From Halomonas halodenitrificans DSM 735 (GTDB lineage Bacteria; Pseudomonadota; Gammaproteobacteria; Pseudomonadales; Halomonadaceae), in the NCBI RefSeq assembly GCF_000620045.1, contig NZ_JHVH01000017.1:1-64000 (forward strand): a DNA stretch of 64,000 nt. The letters are read 5' to 3'. Below, piece after piece: positions 1 through 7,097 of this stretch; the first letter of the stretch is position 1; the number at the start of each line of letters is the position of its first letter. The notes under the pieces are model-generated. The model did not search any database, was not told the DNA's origin, and saw only the letters and a list, made by a program, of their open reading frames with translations. The position numbers were made by a program, and so were the translations under genes.

Positions 1-344
1 TCCGGGTGGGAGAGCACCCGGCGGCCATGATCCAGATAGCCCTTGAGCTCCATGAAGCGGATCGCACACAGGCGGTTGAACCAGCTGTAGGCGGCCTGCT
101 CCATGGCCTGCTCGAAGCCCAGCTGGGTCACCCACTTGGCCAGCGCCTCGCGCGGGCCACGCAGGGCCTTGGGGAAGCTGTGGGTCTGGCCATCCAGGGC
201 ACTGATCAGCATCACGTCGCCACGCACCTCGGCGGGCGCCACGTGGCCCTTGGTGATGCCGTAGCGGGCGGCCTGGCGGGTCATGGTCTCGATTAAGCGG
301 GTACGCGCCTTGGGGGCGTACTTCTTGATGTTCCCTGTGTTCAT
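1..344 (-). CDS. pglX: BREX-1 adenine methyltransferase PglX (BrxX), N-terminal part
   Basis: The minus-strand frame starting at ATG 344 begins MNTGNIKKYAPKARTRL and stays open for 114 codons to the left edge. This start, followed by an N-terminal helical region ending near RFMELKGYLDHGRR, is characteristic of PglX, the site-specific N6-adenine methyltransferase of type 1 BREX. In that family it methylates host DNA and takes part in recognising unmodified phage DNA. The methyltransferase motifs lie beyond the window, so they cannot be checked. The gene follows brxC on the same strand after a gap of about 96 bp, which is the normal order brxA-brxB-brxC-pglX. pglZ and brxL would be expected further left. 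Confidence 0.88.
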   Translation of the reverse strand, partial: MNTGNIKKYAPKARTRLIETMTRQAARYGITKGHVAPAEVRGDVMLISALDGQTHSFPKALRGPREALAKWVTQLGFEQAMEQAAYSWFNRLCAIRFMELKGYLDHGRRVLSHP

Positions 345-440
345 GCTGGATTCCTGATCGCGCGGGTTGCCGAGGGGTTGGCAAATGAGGCATGGCGGCC
401 CCGTGCTCTGAGAGGCGGGGCTGCTCGGTATAGCGTCGGT

Positions 441-3400
441 TTAGCGGATGCGGATGCGCTTGTTGGCCTGGATGGCGTCGTCGAGCTCGCGCTTGAGGGC
501 GTCGAGGAAGGCATCGACCTCCTGCTGGCTCTCCAGGTAGACCCCTTCATGGGTGCGGCTGAGCACCTGGCTGACGCTGACGTTGGCCACCGGCTTGGGT
601 GCGGCGACTCGGGTGGGCGCGGGTTCACGCACTTCATCGGGCGGTGTGCCGGTATCACCGCTGCCGCCGCCCTGGGTTGAGTCACCCTCGCCGTCTGGCG
701 TGGCATCGCGGTCCGGCTTGCCGCCGTTATCCGCCTTCTGGCGGGCGATGCGCTGGCGTTCGGCCTCGGCTTCCTGCTCGCGGTGGAGCTCGTCGAGGCT
801 CTCCTGCTCGCGGTCATTGGCGGTATCACCCTGCAGCAGGTAGATCTGGGCGATGCTGGCCGCGCTTTCGATGTCCTGCTTGAGCAGCTGCAGGGGGCGC
901 AGCAGGCGGTTGCTGAGCTCCGGGGTGCCGATGCCGCTCTTGACGATCTCGGCGCTGACGTTGGCGATACGCTGGTCGATCCGGCCGATGGCATGCTCGC
1001 GCTTCTGCTCCAGCAGCTGGGTGTTGGTCTCATCGACGGTCTGGATCAACCCGGAGACCTTCTGCAGCATGCCGTAGGGCGCCTCGGAGGCGTAGATGCG
1101 GTCCAGCTCGGCCAGCGCCGCCTTCGCCTCGGGCTCCTTCTCCAGCGCCGGGCGGTTGGGTTGGAAGCGGGTCAGCGCCTGGTCGAGCTGCTTCCAGGTG
1201 GTGAGCTGCTTGGTGAAGAACTCGTGGAGGTCGCGGTACTCCTCTTCGAGATCGAGGAGATCCTCCTGCTGGTCGGCCACCGCCTTGAAGAAGTCAAAGC
1301 TGTCGTCGATGCGTAGCAGCCGTTCGACCTCCTTGAGGGTGCTGTCGATGGCCGCACGGCCCGGGAAGCGGCCCACCTCGGTCTTGCTGCGGTAGGCCTC
1401 CAGGTCTTTCTTCCAGGTGCTGAACTGATCGACGTAGAAGCCGTAGAGCTCGGTCTCGCTGGAGGGCCCGAGCTTGGTGAAGAGATCCTTGGTGAGGTTG
1501 CGCACCTGGCGCAGCACGGCATCATCGGTCTGGCGCTTCTTCTGGATGCGCACCTCGCTGCGCCGCCGGCTGTTGTTGAGTAGCTCGAAGGCCTCCTTGC
1601 CGGGCAGTGCCGGGCCGGCGGTGTGGAAGGTGAGCCTTCCAGCGGCATACAGCCGCCCAAGAATCAGCAGGGTCTCCTCCACCGGCCAGCCGAAGGGGCG
1701 GTTGTTGAAGCGCTCCAGCAGCGGGTTGAGGGGTACCGGCTCGCCGCCGTGCAGACCGATGTACTGCTCCACCTCGCGCACCGCCTGAGGGTTGCCTTCC
1801 TCGCCGTCGAGCTCGATGGCCTGCTGACCGATATCGTCGGCGGTCATCACGGCGACCAGCTCGCGCATGGGGTCGGGGGTGAGTAACTGCAGGTAACCGA
1901 GTTTGCTGTAGGTGTTCTCCAGCAGGTACTGGCAGGCGTCGTCGAGGCGGGTGTTCAGGCTGCTACGGTTGATATCGAGCTTCTGGCCCAGGGCGTAGAC
2001 GTCGGCCTCCAGCAGCATGTCCTCCAGGCGTACCAGCAGGTGCTTGCGGCGCTCCTGGTTCTCGCGGCCGCGGTCGGCCAGGATGCGCTCCACGCTGCTG
2101 TCGCCGGAGGCGGCATTCAAGCGGATGTACTTCTCGGTCTTGAGGCAGGTTCGCAGGTCGTCGAAGAAGGCCTTGTTGTCGCCCAGGCGGATCAACACCT
2201 GGCCCTGGTTCTCGTTGCTGCGGTGGATACAACCGGCCTCGCCGTTCTGGGCGGCGTAGCTTTGGGTGTAATCGATATCCAGCGGCGAGACCACCTCGAC
2301 GCGCAGCTGGCTCTCGAAGCGGCCGTCGATGGTGTGGCCGTCCAGGTAGCGGCCGATGGTGTAATCGGTCTTGTTGAGCGGGTAGCGGTACTTGTTGCGG
2401 TCGCGCAGCCGGTCCTTGTAGATCATCTCGGCCAGCAGCTTGTTCTCGTCGCTGCTGGTGATCTCGGTGGCCTTGATCTTGCGCGTGATGTCACGCTCCT
2501 CGTTGGTGAGGAACAGGTACTCCTCGCCGTTGCGGGTGACCAGGCTCTCCTTCTCCAGGCGCAACAGGGTGACCTCCAGGCGCTCGCGGATCGCCAGGCG
2601 GTCATCGTCGATGCGAGTGATGGAGAGCGTCACCAGGTTGTCGAGGGTGCCCTTGACCAGGTCCACGTAGCGGATCATGAACAAGGTGCGCAGGATCTCC
2701 ACGTCGAAGTCATCCAGCGCCGCGTTCTCGCTAGCCTGGTCGATGGTGCGCTTCACCGCGGTATCGAGGAAGCCCTCCACGGCGCGGTAGAAGCTGTGCA
2801 TCGGCACCAGGGCGCCGACCTCCTGATCGCCCACCGCCTTGGCGGCCATCTGGAAGGCGTCGAGCATGGAGCGCTCGCCGTAGGCCAGGTGGGCACCGGT
2901 AGCGCCGACCTTGCGGATCTCCTCGAAGACCTTCTGGACCAGCTGGAAGTGGTACGGCACGAACGGGTAGTTGGCAACGAAGCTCTCCACCCCGTCGACG
3001 TTCCTGAGCGTGGGGCCGGAGCGGTCGAAGGTGAGCTGGTTACGCAGCACCGCGCCCTTGGCCTCGAACACCTGGGCCAGCTCGCCGCTGGCCTCCGGGG
3101 TCTTGGCCAGCAGGCGCTTGCGGATCACCTCGTCGGAGTTGGAGCTCGACAGCGACAGGCGGGTCTTGAAGCGCCCGGCGATCTTGGAAAAGTCGTTGGC
3201 CTTGGCGGCAGTCATCTCGCCGAGCACCGCGTCCATGTCGGCCTGGGAGGTGACCACGATCCAGGCGCGGCCGCCGCAGATGGTGCCGAGGTTCTCGGTC
3301 AGCGTCTGCAGGGTCAGCATCAGGCGGGTGTTGCTGCCGATGAACTGGCCCACTTCGTCCACCATGAAGACGATGCGCTGGGTGGGCGATTTCTCGTCGA

Positions 3401-4160
3401 GGTACTCCTTCACCCAGCGGCAGAAGTTCTCCACCGAGACGCTAAAGCTCTCCTCGGCCTCCTCGAACCACTTGTGGGCCGCCTCGGGCGAAAGATCCAG
3501 CGCCTGGCTGATCGCCTGCTCGATGTCGTCCTGATAGAACTGGAAGCCGTCGCGCTCCTCCTCCCAGACCATGCCGCTGGCCTCCTGGAAGGCCGCCTTG
3601 AAGCGCTCCAGCACACCGCGTTGGGCCAGGTGGCGCTCCATGTGGGCGATATGCGGGTGATCGCCGCTGAAGCCCTGGTACTCGTTGAACACCCGCAGGA
3701 AGACGTTGAGGATCGGGTTGCCGCCGTCGTTGGAGCTCGCCTTGCTGTCGATGTTGAACAGGATGACATCGGCCGGCTGCTGTACCGCCTTGGTGACGTC
3801 GGCGCGGATCATCGGATCGTGGAGCTTGTGCTCGTCGAAGAACTCGGCGGCGCGGCGGTGGTTGCCGGCCTCATCCTCGGCCTCGATGTTGACCAAGAGG
3901 TACGAGAGCGCCTTGAGGAAGTGCGACTTACCTGAGCCGAAGAAGCCCGAGATCCACACCCCGACCCGGTTGGCGATGGAGGGATCACTGAGCGGCGTGG
4001 CGTAGGACTCGAAGAAGGCACGGAAGTGCTTCTCCAGCTCGTTGGTCACCACGTACTCGTCGAGCTCCTGGTAGACCGTCTCGCGGTCCTTCTGGTCGGC
4101 CTTCACCACGCCATTGATGGGGCGGTTCAAAGGTTTCTGGAAGAGGTCCTGGATACGCAT
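441..4160 (-). CDS. brxC: BREX system P-loop ATPase BrxC
   Basis: This 1239-residue protein has a Walker A motif GFFGSGKS at residues 72-79 and a Walker B-like IVFMVDEVGQF near residue 265. Its N-terminus (MRIQDLFQKPLNRPINGVVK) is typical of BrxC, the large AAA-type ATPase of type 1 BREX, and the length matches the family. Long charged helical stretches, likely coiled coil, occupy roughly residues 880-1110. A low-complexity Asp/Gly/Pro-rich segment near 1115-1180 precedes the conserved C-terminal helix. BrxC is essential for BREX defence in characterised systems, but its molecular role is not settled. ATG 4160 is the only convincing start and has an AAGGA element upstream. The gene sits between brxB and pglX and is GC-rich, unlike the recombinase block on the other side of brxA. 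Confidence 0.96.
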   Translation of the reverse strand: MRIQDLFQKPLNRPINGVVKADQKDRETVYQELDEYVVTNELEKHFRAFFESYATPLSDPSIANRVGVWISGFFGSGKSHFLKALSYLLVNIEAEDEAGNHRRAAEFFDEHKLHDPMIRADVTKAVQQPADVILFNIDSKASSNDGGNPILNVFLRVFNEYQGFSGDHPHIAHMERHLAQRGVLERFKAAFQEASGMVWEEERDGFQFYQDDIEQAISQALDLSPEAAHKWFEEAEESFSVSVENFCRWVKEYLDEKSPTQRIVFMVDEVGQFIGSNTRLMLTLQTLTENLGTICGGRAWIVVTSQADMDAVLGEMTAAKANDFSKIAGRFKTRLSLSSSNSDEVIRKRLLAKTPEASGELAQVFEAKGAVLRNQLTFDRSGPTLRNVDGVESFVANYPFVPYHFQLVQKVFEEIRKVGATGAHLAYGERSMLDAFQMAAKAVGDQEVGALVPMHSFYRAVEGFLDTAVKRTIDQASENAALDDFDVEILRTLFMIRYVDLVKGTLDNLVTLSITRIDDDRLAIRERLEVTLLRLEKESLVTRNGEEYLFLTNEERDITRKIKATEITSSDENKLLAEMIYKDRLRDRNKYRYPLNKTDYTIGRYLDGHTIDGRFESQLRVEVVSPLDIDYTQSYAAQNGEAGCIHRSNENQGQVLIRLGDNKAFFDDLRTCLKTEKYIRLNAASGDSSVERILADRGRENQERRKHLLVRLEDMLLEADVYALGQKLDINRSSLNTRLDDACQYLLENTYSKLGYLQLLTPDPMRELVAVMTADDIGQQAIELDGEEGNPQAVREVEQYIGLHGGEPVPLNPLLERFNNRPFGWPVEETLLILGRLYAAGRLTFHTAGPALPGKEAFELLNNSRRRSEVRIQKKRQTDDAVLRQVRNLTKDLFTKLGPSSETELYGFYVDQFSTWKKDLEAYRSKTEVGRFPGRAAIDSTLKEVERLLRIDDSFDFFKAVADQQEDLLDLEEEYRDLHEFFTKQLTTWKQLDQALTRFQPNRPALEKEPEAKAALAELDRIYASEAPYGMLQKVSGLIQTVDETNTQLLEQKREHAIGRIDQRIANVSAEIVKSGIGTPELSNRLLRPLQLLKQDIESAASIAQIYLLQGDTANDREQESLDELHREQEAEAERQRIARQKADNGGKPDRDATPDGEGDSTQGGGSGDTGTPPDEVREPAPTRVAAPKPVANVSVSQVLSRTHEGVYLESQQEVDAFLDALKRELDDAIQANKRIRIR

Positions 4161-4304
4161 GTCCGATCGATTCCTTAACGGGCAACGCCTCGCTCCCGTA
4201 GTGGGGCAAGGCGGTCAACAAAGGGGGTGCCAGCGCAGCGCGGCTGCCGGCTGGCCTTCAGATCGAGAGTTTCCCGGGGACTGACCGAGCCGGGCGCCCA
4301 TGGG

Positions 4305-4913
4305 TCATGGCACGAGAGAAAACGCCCGGTAGTAGTGGTTACTGGCGATCTGGTCGAAGAGGGTCAGGCTCTGGCCGTCATAGCGGCCAGGATAGAAGAG
4401 CACCAACGGCTTGTGGCCGAGCCTGCCGTGCAGCGCATTGAGCAAACTGTGGGCACGCATCACCGGCCAGACGCTACCCACGCCTGACAGAAGAATGATA
4501 TCGGGGTCGTCCGACAGGGCGTGTCGGATAAGGAAGGGGGCGAACTTGTCCATGTGCAGCGGGCCGCGCAGCGCCTTGAGCAGCGCCGCATCGCCCTTGG
4601 TCTGCTGCATGGCGATGGCCTTGTCGAGAAAGCCACGCGCATGGAGATAGTCGCGCAGCACGCGCAGCAGGTTGACGTGGTCGACCGTCAGCTCGCTGTG
4701 CTGACGGGACAGTACCCCTTCCAGGAAGGTGAGGTACTCACGAACCTGCAGCTCGTGCTCGGGGGGATAATCGAAGATCCAGAAGCCGATCTCGTTGCCC
4801 AGGCCCTGGCCGGAGAGGAAAGCCGGGCTGGTGATCTTCTCGGCAATCTGGTTGAGGCGATCCTTCAGGTGAGGATCTTCGCGGTGGGACGGCCCCTGCG
4901 TGAGCGGTGACAT
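4305..4913 (-). CDS. brxB: BREX protein BrxB (DUF1788)
   Basis: This 202-residue protein carries DUF1788 hallmarks: GLGNEIGFWIFDYPPEHEL near the N-terminus, LLSGVGSVWPVMRAHSLLNAL in the second half, and the C-terminal VLFYPGRYDGQSLTLF. BrxB is a core type 1 BREX component of unknown biochemical role. ATG 4913 (MSPLTQ) was chosen because it has a purine-rich AGGATGAGAG element just upstream. An in-frame start at 5015 would add 34 residues with no family likeness. The gaps of about 130 bp to brxA and 144 bp to brxC are somewhat loose for this operon, but no extra gene is visible in them. Confidence 0.93.
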   Translation of the reverse strand: MSPLTQGPSHREDPHLKDRLNQIAEKITSPAFLSGQGLGNEIGFWIFDYPPEHELQVREYLTFLEGVLSRQHSELTVDHVNLLRVLRDYLHARGFLDKAIAMQQTKGDAALLKALRGPLHMDKFAPFLIRHALSDDPDIILLSGVGSVWPVMRAHSLLNALHGRLGHKPLVLFYPGRYDGQSLTLFDQIASNHYYRAFSLVP

Positions 4914-5042
4914 ACGGCTCTCATCCTTGCGTCCGGTGTCGTTCTTTTCGTTATGATTGAGCGTCTTATAATGCTTGATGCCGCGGCCTGCAGTGGATAG
5001 CGGGCTTTTGGGCACGCTACCGCCAGCCCGGGTCCATGGCGT

Positions 5043-5657
5043 TCAGCGCGGTCCCAGGGCACTCAGGCAGTCCAGCAGCCGAATCAGGTGGTGCCTTTCC
5101 AGCAGGGTCACTACCTCGGGCCGCAGCATCAGCGGTCGTAGCCGGCGGCTACGCGCACTCTCTATCAAGCCTACTTCGGATAGCATGCGAAAGGCCACCT
5201 GACCCATCTTTCGTCTAGAGGAGGCGGTCCAGCCGTTGATGGCCGGATCGCGGTAGGCACGATCGGCGAGGAAGTCGTCCCACTGGTACGGCTCAAGGCG
5301 CTCGGCCTGGGTCACGAAGGCATCGGCCACCACCGTCTCCAGAAACTCCACCAAAAGCAGGTTGCGGGCCAGGGCCGCGCAGAACGCCACCTGGGTGGCC
5401 AGCTGGTCATCGCCATCATGCAGCACCTGCCAGAACGCCTCAGGAAGTCGCTCAAGGCGCTTGCGAATTGCCTGGGCCATGCGCCTGGCCGTGGCCGGCC
5501 GCGCCTTCTGGAGGCGATTCTCGTCGATGATGGCCGCCTTCCAGGCCGCGTCATCGACGCCGGCCAGCAACAGCTCCGCCACGATGCGGCTTTCGCGGAC
5601 CATGAGCGAGCCGCCGATGAGGTCGGAGTTGTAGTGGAAGGTGGGGGAGGGGAGCAT
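5043..5657 (-). CDS. brxA: BREX protein BrxA (DUF1819)
   Basis: This 204-residue protein is recognisable as BrxA by FHYNSDLIGGSLMVRESRI at the start and by the AELLLAG, LLLVEFLE and FLADRAYRDPAINGWTASS blocks. BrxA is a small, mostly helical DNA-binding protein encoded first in type 1 BREX operons. ATG 5657 keeps the conserved YNSDLIGGSL segment. A GTG start at 5726 would add 23 unrelated residues and overlap an inverted repeat, and ATG 5600 would lose conserved sequence. No strong ribosome binding site marks 5657, so the start is the least certain part. The GC-rich coding sequence gives way abruptly to AT-rich DNA just upstream of the gene. Confidence 0.9.
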   Translation of the reverse strand: MLPSPTFHYNSDLIGGSLMVRESRIVAELLLAGVDDAAWKAAIIDENRLQKARPATARRMAQAIRKRLERLPEAFWQVLHDGDDQLATQVAFCAALARNLLLVEFLETVVADAFVTQAERLEPYQWDDFLADRAYRDPAINGWTASSRRKMGQVAFRMLSEVGLIESARSRRLRPLMLRPEVVTLLERHHLIRLLDCLSALGPR

Positions 5658-5702
5658 GGCAGTAATGAAAGCACAGTAGTCTATTGAGAGGAATATGGTG
5701 GG

Positions 5703-5727
5703 GGTGTTGGTGCGTAGGTGCAACACC
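5703..5727. repeat. Inverted repeat in the brxA leader
   Basis: GGTGTTG at 5703-5709 pairs exactly with CAACACC at 5721-5727 around an 11-nt loop. It lies about 45 bp upstream of the chosen brxA start, where it could be an operator for BREX transcription or a leader hairpin. No BREX regulator gene is visible in the window. Confidence 0.5.
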
Positions 5728-5780
5728 TTCTCTTTTGCGTATACCTGAGGACTTAATTGCAGACTGGCTTTCTAACATTT

Positions 5781-5802
5781 CTGAGAAAGCGGCATTTCTC
5801 AG
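5781..5802. repeat. 8-bp perfect hairpin upstream of the recombinases
   Basis: CTGAGAAA at 5781-5788 and TTTCTCAG at 5795-5802 are perfect inverted copies with a 6-nt loop. The sequence lies between two copies of the direct repeat GGCTTTCTAA. It has no T-tract, so a terminator is unlikely. A protein-binding site is more plausible. Confidence 0.55.
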
Positions 5803-5819
5803 TGTACTGCTAAAAAAGT

Positions 5820-5865
5820 AAAGCCTAATATGCTATGTATTGCAATATATAGCACTCAGGGCTTT
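5820..5865. repeat. 46-bp dyad-symmetric element, candidate recombinase site or operator
   Basis: The central 24 bp (5831-5854) form a palindrome with only one mismatched pair per arm. Outer arms AAAGCC (5820-5825) and GGCTTT (5860-5865) are perfect and share the same centre, between 5842 and 5843. Tyrosine recombinases commonly bind inverted arms around a short core, and this element lies 110 bp before the first recombinase gene. It could equally be an operator for that operon. Function is inferred from symmetry and position only. Confidence 0.55.
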
Positions 5866-5972
5866 CTAAGAATTTAAAAGTTTTTCTTGCGATATCAAAA
5901 TTTATGATTAATTCTATTGGTGGAGCTTTTATTTCGTCGGCCAGTTAAATTAGAAAATCTGGGGTCAAATTT

Positions 5973-7097
5973 ATGGCTTACCTTAGAACAACGAGCAAGG
6001 CTCAGGTGGGAGGGTTGGAGAGGATCAAAGGATTTCCTTTGATCCTTACGGAAGACTACAGAGTAAACTGGTTAGCCCTTCATTTTATTTTTTACCTTTT
6101 CAAAAGAAGTTCTGTTAGTTCGGTAAAAACATATGCTGTCCATTTGACAGATTTTTATAGCCAGCTTGAAGTTGGCAACTTAGATGTGTTTGATGTGGAT
6201 GATGATTGGTTGTCAGCCTATAAAAAATATTTGGTCCATAGAGATGGCTCAGGGCCTGAGAATACCCAAAATTATGCTAGCCAAGTAATTAGAACAGTGG
6301 TTATTTATTGTGCCTGGCTTACGAAGCAGGGGTTCAGTGACACACTGTGTGGCGAAGGGTGTAACTATAGAGTGAAAATCAATGAAGGGAGAAAAGGGGG
6401 TGTGAAACACTTCCTTATAAAAAATGAAAATAGCGATGTGAGATCTATATCGGCACCTTGGAGTCAGTGGATAGAAACTATAAAAATATATGGGCCGAAG
6501 AGAGAGGATTTGGCTAGAAGATTCGAGCTGATGATCGACTGGGGCCGCCTTGCAGGTCTTAGGGCTCATGAAATATGCCACTTAAAGATTTGGCAGTTGC
6601 CGGATAAAAAATCGGCATTTAAGTCTTTAGAAAATAAAAGAAAAATAAAAATAAAGTTATTTGTTACTAAGGGCGGTGAAGATGGTAGCGTTTATGTGCC
6701 GCCACTGCTTGTAACTAAAACTTGGGAATATGTAGATATTTATAGAAGGGATGTAATAAGGAGGCATAAAAAGATAAAGAAAAGCAAGCGAGAGGCCTAT
6801 CTGGAGCCTGAATATATCTTTTTATCAAATGCGACTGGAAAGCATGTTACTCCCAAGGGGCTTTCAAATGCAGTGAGGAAAGCCTTCCTAGCAGCAGTAG
6901 AAAATGAAAAGTTGACAGCTGATGAGAGGGTATGGCTTCACGGGCTTAGACACAACTTTATAAGCCTTGGCTTCAAAGTTGCTGATGAGTTGAAGGTAAG
7001 AAATCCTGAAAACTATGTCCGGCAGTCATCGAGACATAAATCAGTGGACTCGTTAACTGGCTATTCATCTGGCCGGCATGATGAGGGTTTTAGTTGA
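5973..7097 (+). CDS. Tyrosine recombinase/integrase, first gene of the module
   Basis: This 374-residue protein has a complete tyrosine-recombinase catalytic set: Arg197 in GRLAGLRAHE, a likely beta-hairpin Lys233 in FVTKGG, His323 and Arg326 in HGLRHNF, His355 in SSRHKS, and nucleophile Tyr364 in LTGYS. The first 150 residues look like an SAM-like core-binding domain (VSSVKTYAVHLTDFYSQL). It should cut and rejoin DNA at the element's attachment sites. ATG 5973 is preceded by a GGGG stretch nine bases upstream. Its stop TGA overlaps the ATG of the next gene by one base, indicating translational coupling. It may be the recombinase of a GMT-type trio, but I could not confirm which named family member it is. 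Confidence 0.88.
   Translation: MAYLRTTSKAQVGGLERIKGFPLILTEDYRVNWLALHFIFYLFKRSSVSSVKTYAVHLTDFYSQLEVGNLDVFDVDDDWLSAYKKYLVHRDGSGPENTQNYASQVIRTVVIYCAWLTKQGFSDTLCGEGCNYRVKINEGRKGGVKHFLIKNENSDVRSISAPWSQWIETIKIYGPKREDLARRFELMIDWGRLAGLRAHEICHLKIWQLPDKKSAFKSLENKRKIKIKLFVTKGGEDGSVYVPPLLVTKTWEYVDIYRRDVIRRHKKIKKSKREAYLEPEYIFLSNATGKHVTPKGLSNAVRKAFLAAVENEKLTADERVWLHGLRHNFISLGFKVADELKVRNPENYVRQSSRHKSVDSLTGYSSGRHDEGFS

Larger units (their letters stand above)
5658..5972. other. Divergent intergenic region between BREX and the recombinase operon
   Basis: These 315 bp hold no convincing gene. They separate the leftward brxA operon from the rightward recombinase operon and must carry both promoters. The DNA is AT-rich from about 5740 and contains three inverted repeats (5703-5727, 5781-5802, 5820-5865). 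A 10-bp direct repeat GGCTTTCTAA occurs at 5766-5775 and 5860-5869. I could not pick a convincing sigma-70 promoter for either direction. Confidence 0.7.

Noticed and set aside
2040..3935. 631-codon plus-strand open frame inside brxC
   Set aside because: It lies antisense to the conserved BrxC ATPase and shows only low-complexity Leu/Val/Gly/His-rich sequence.
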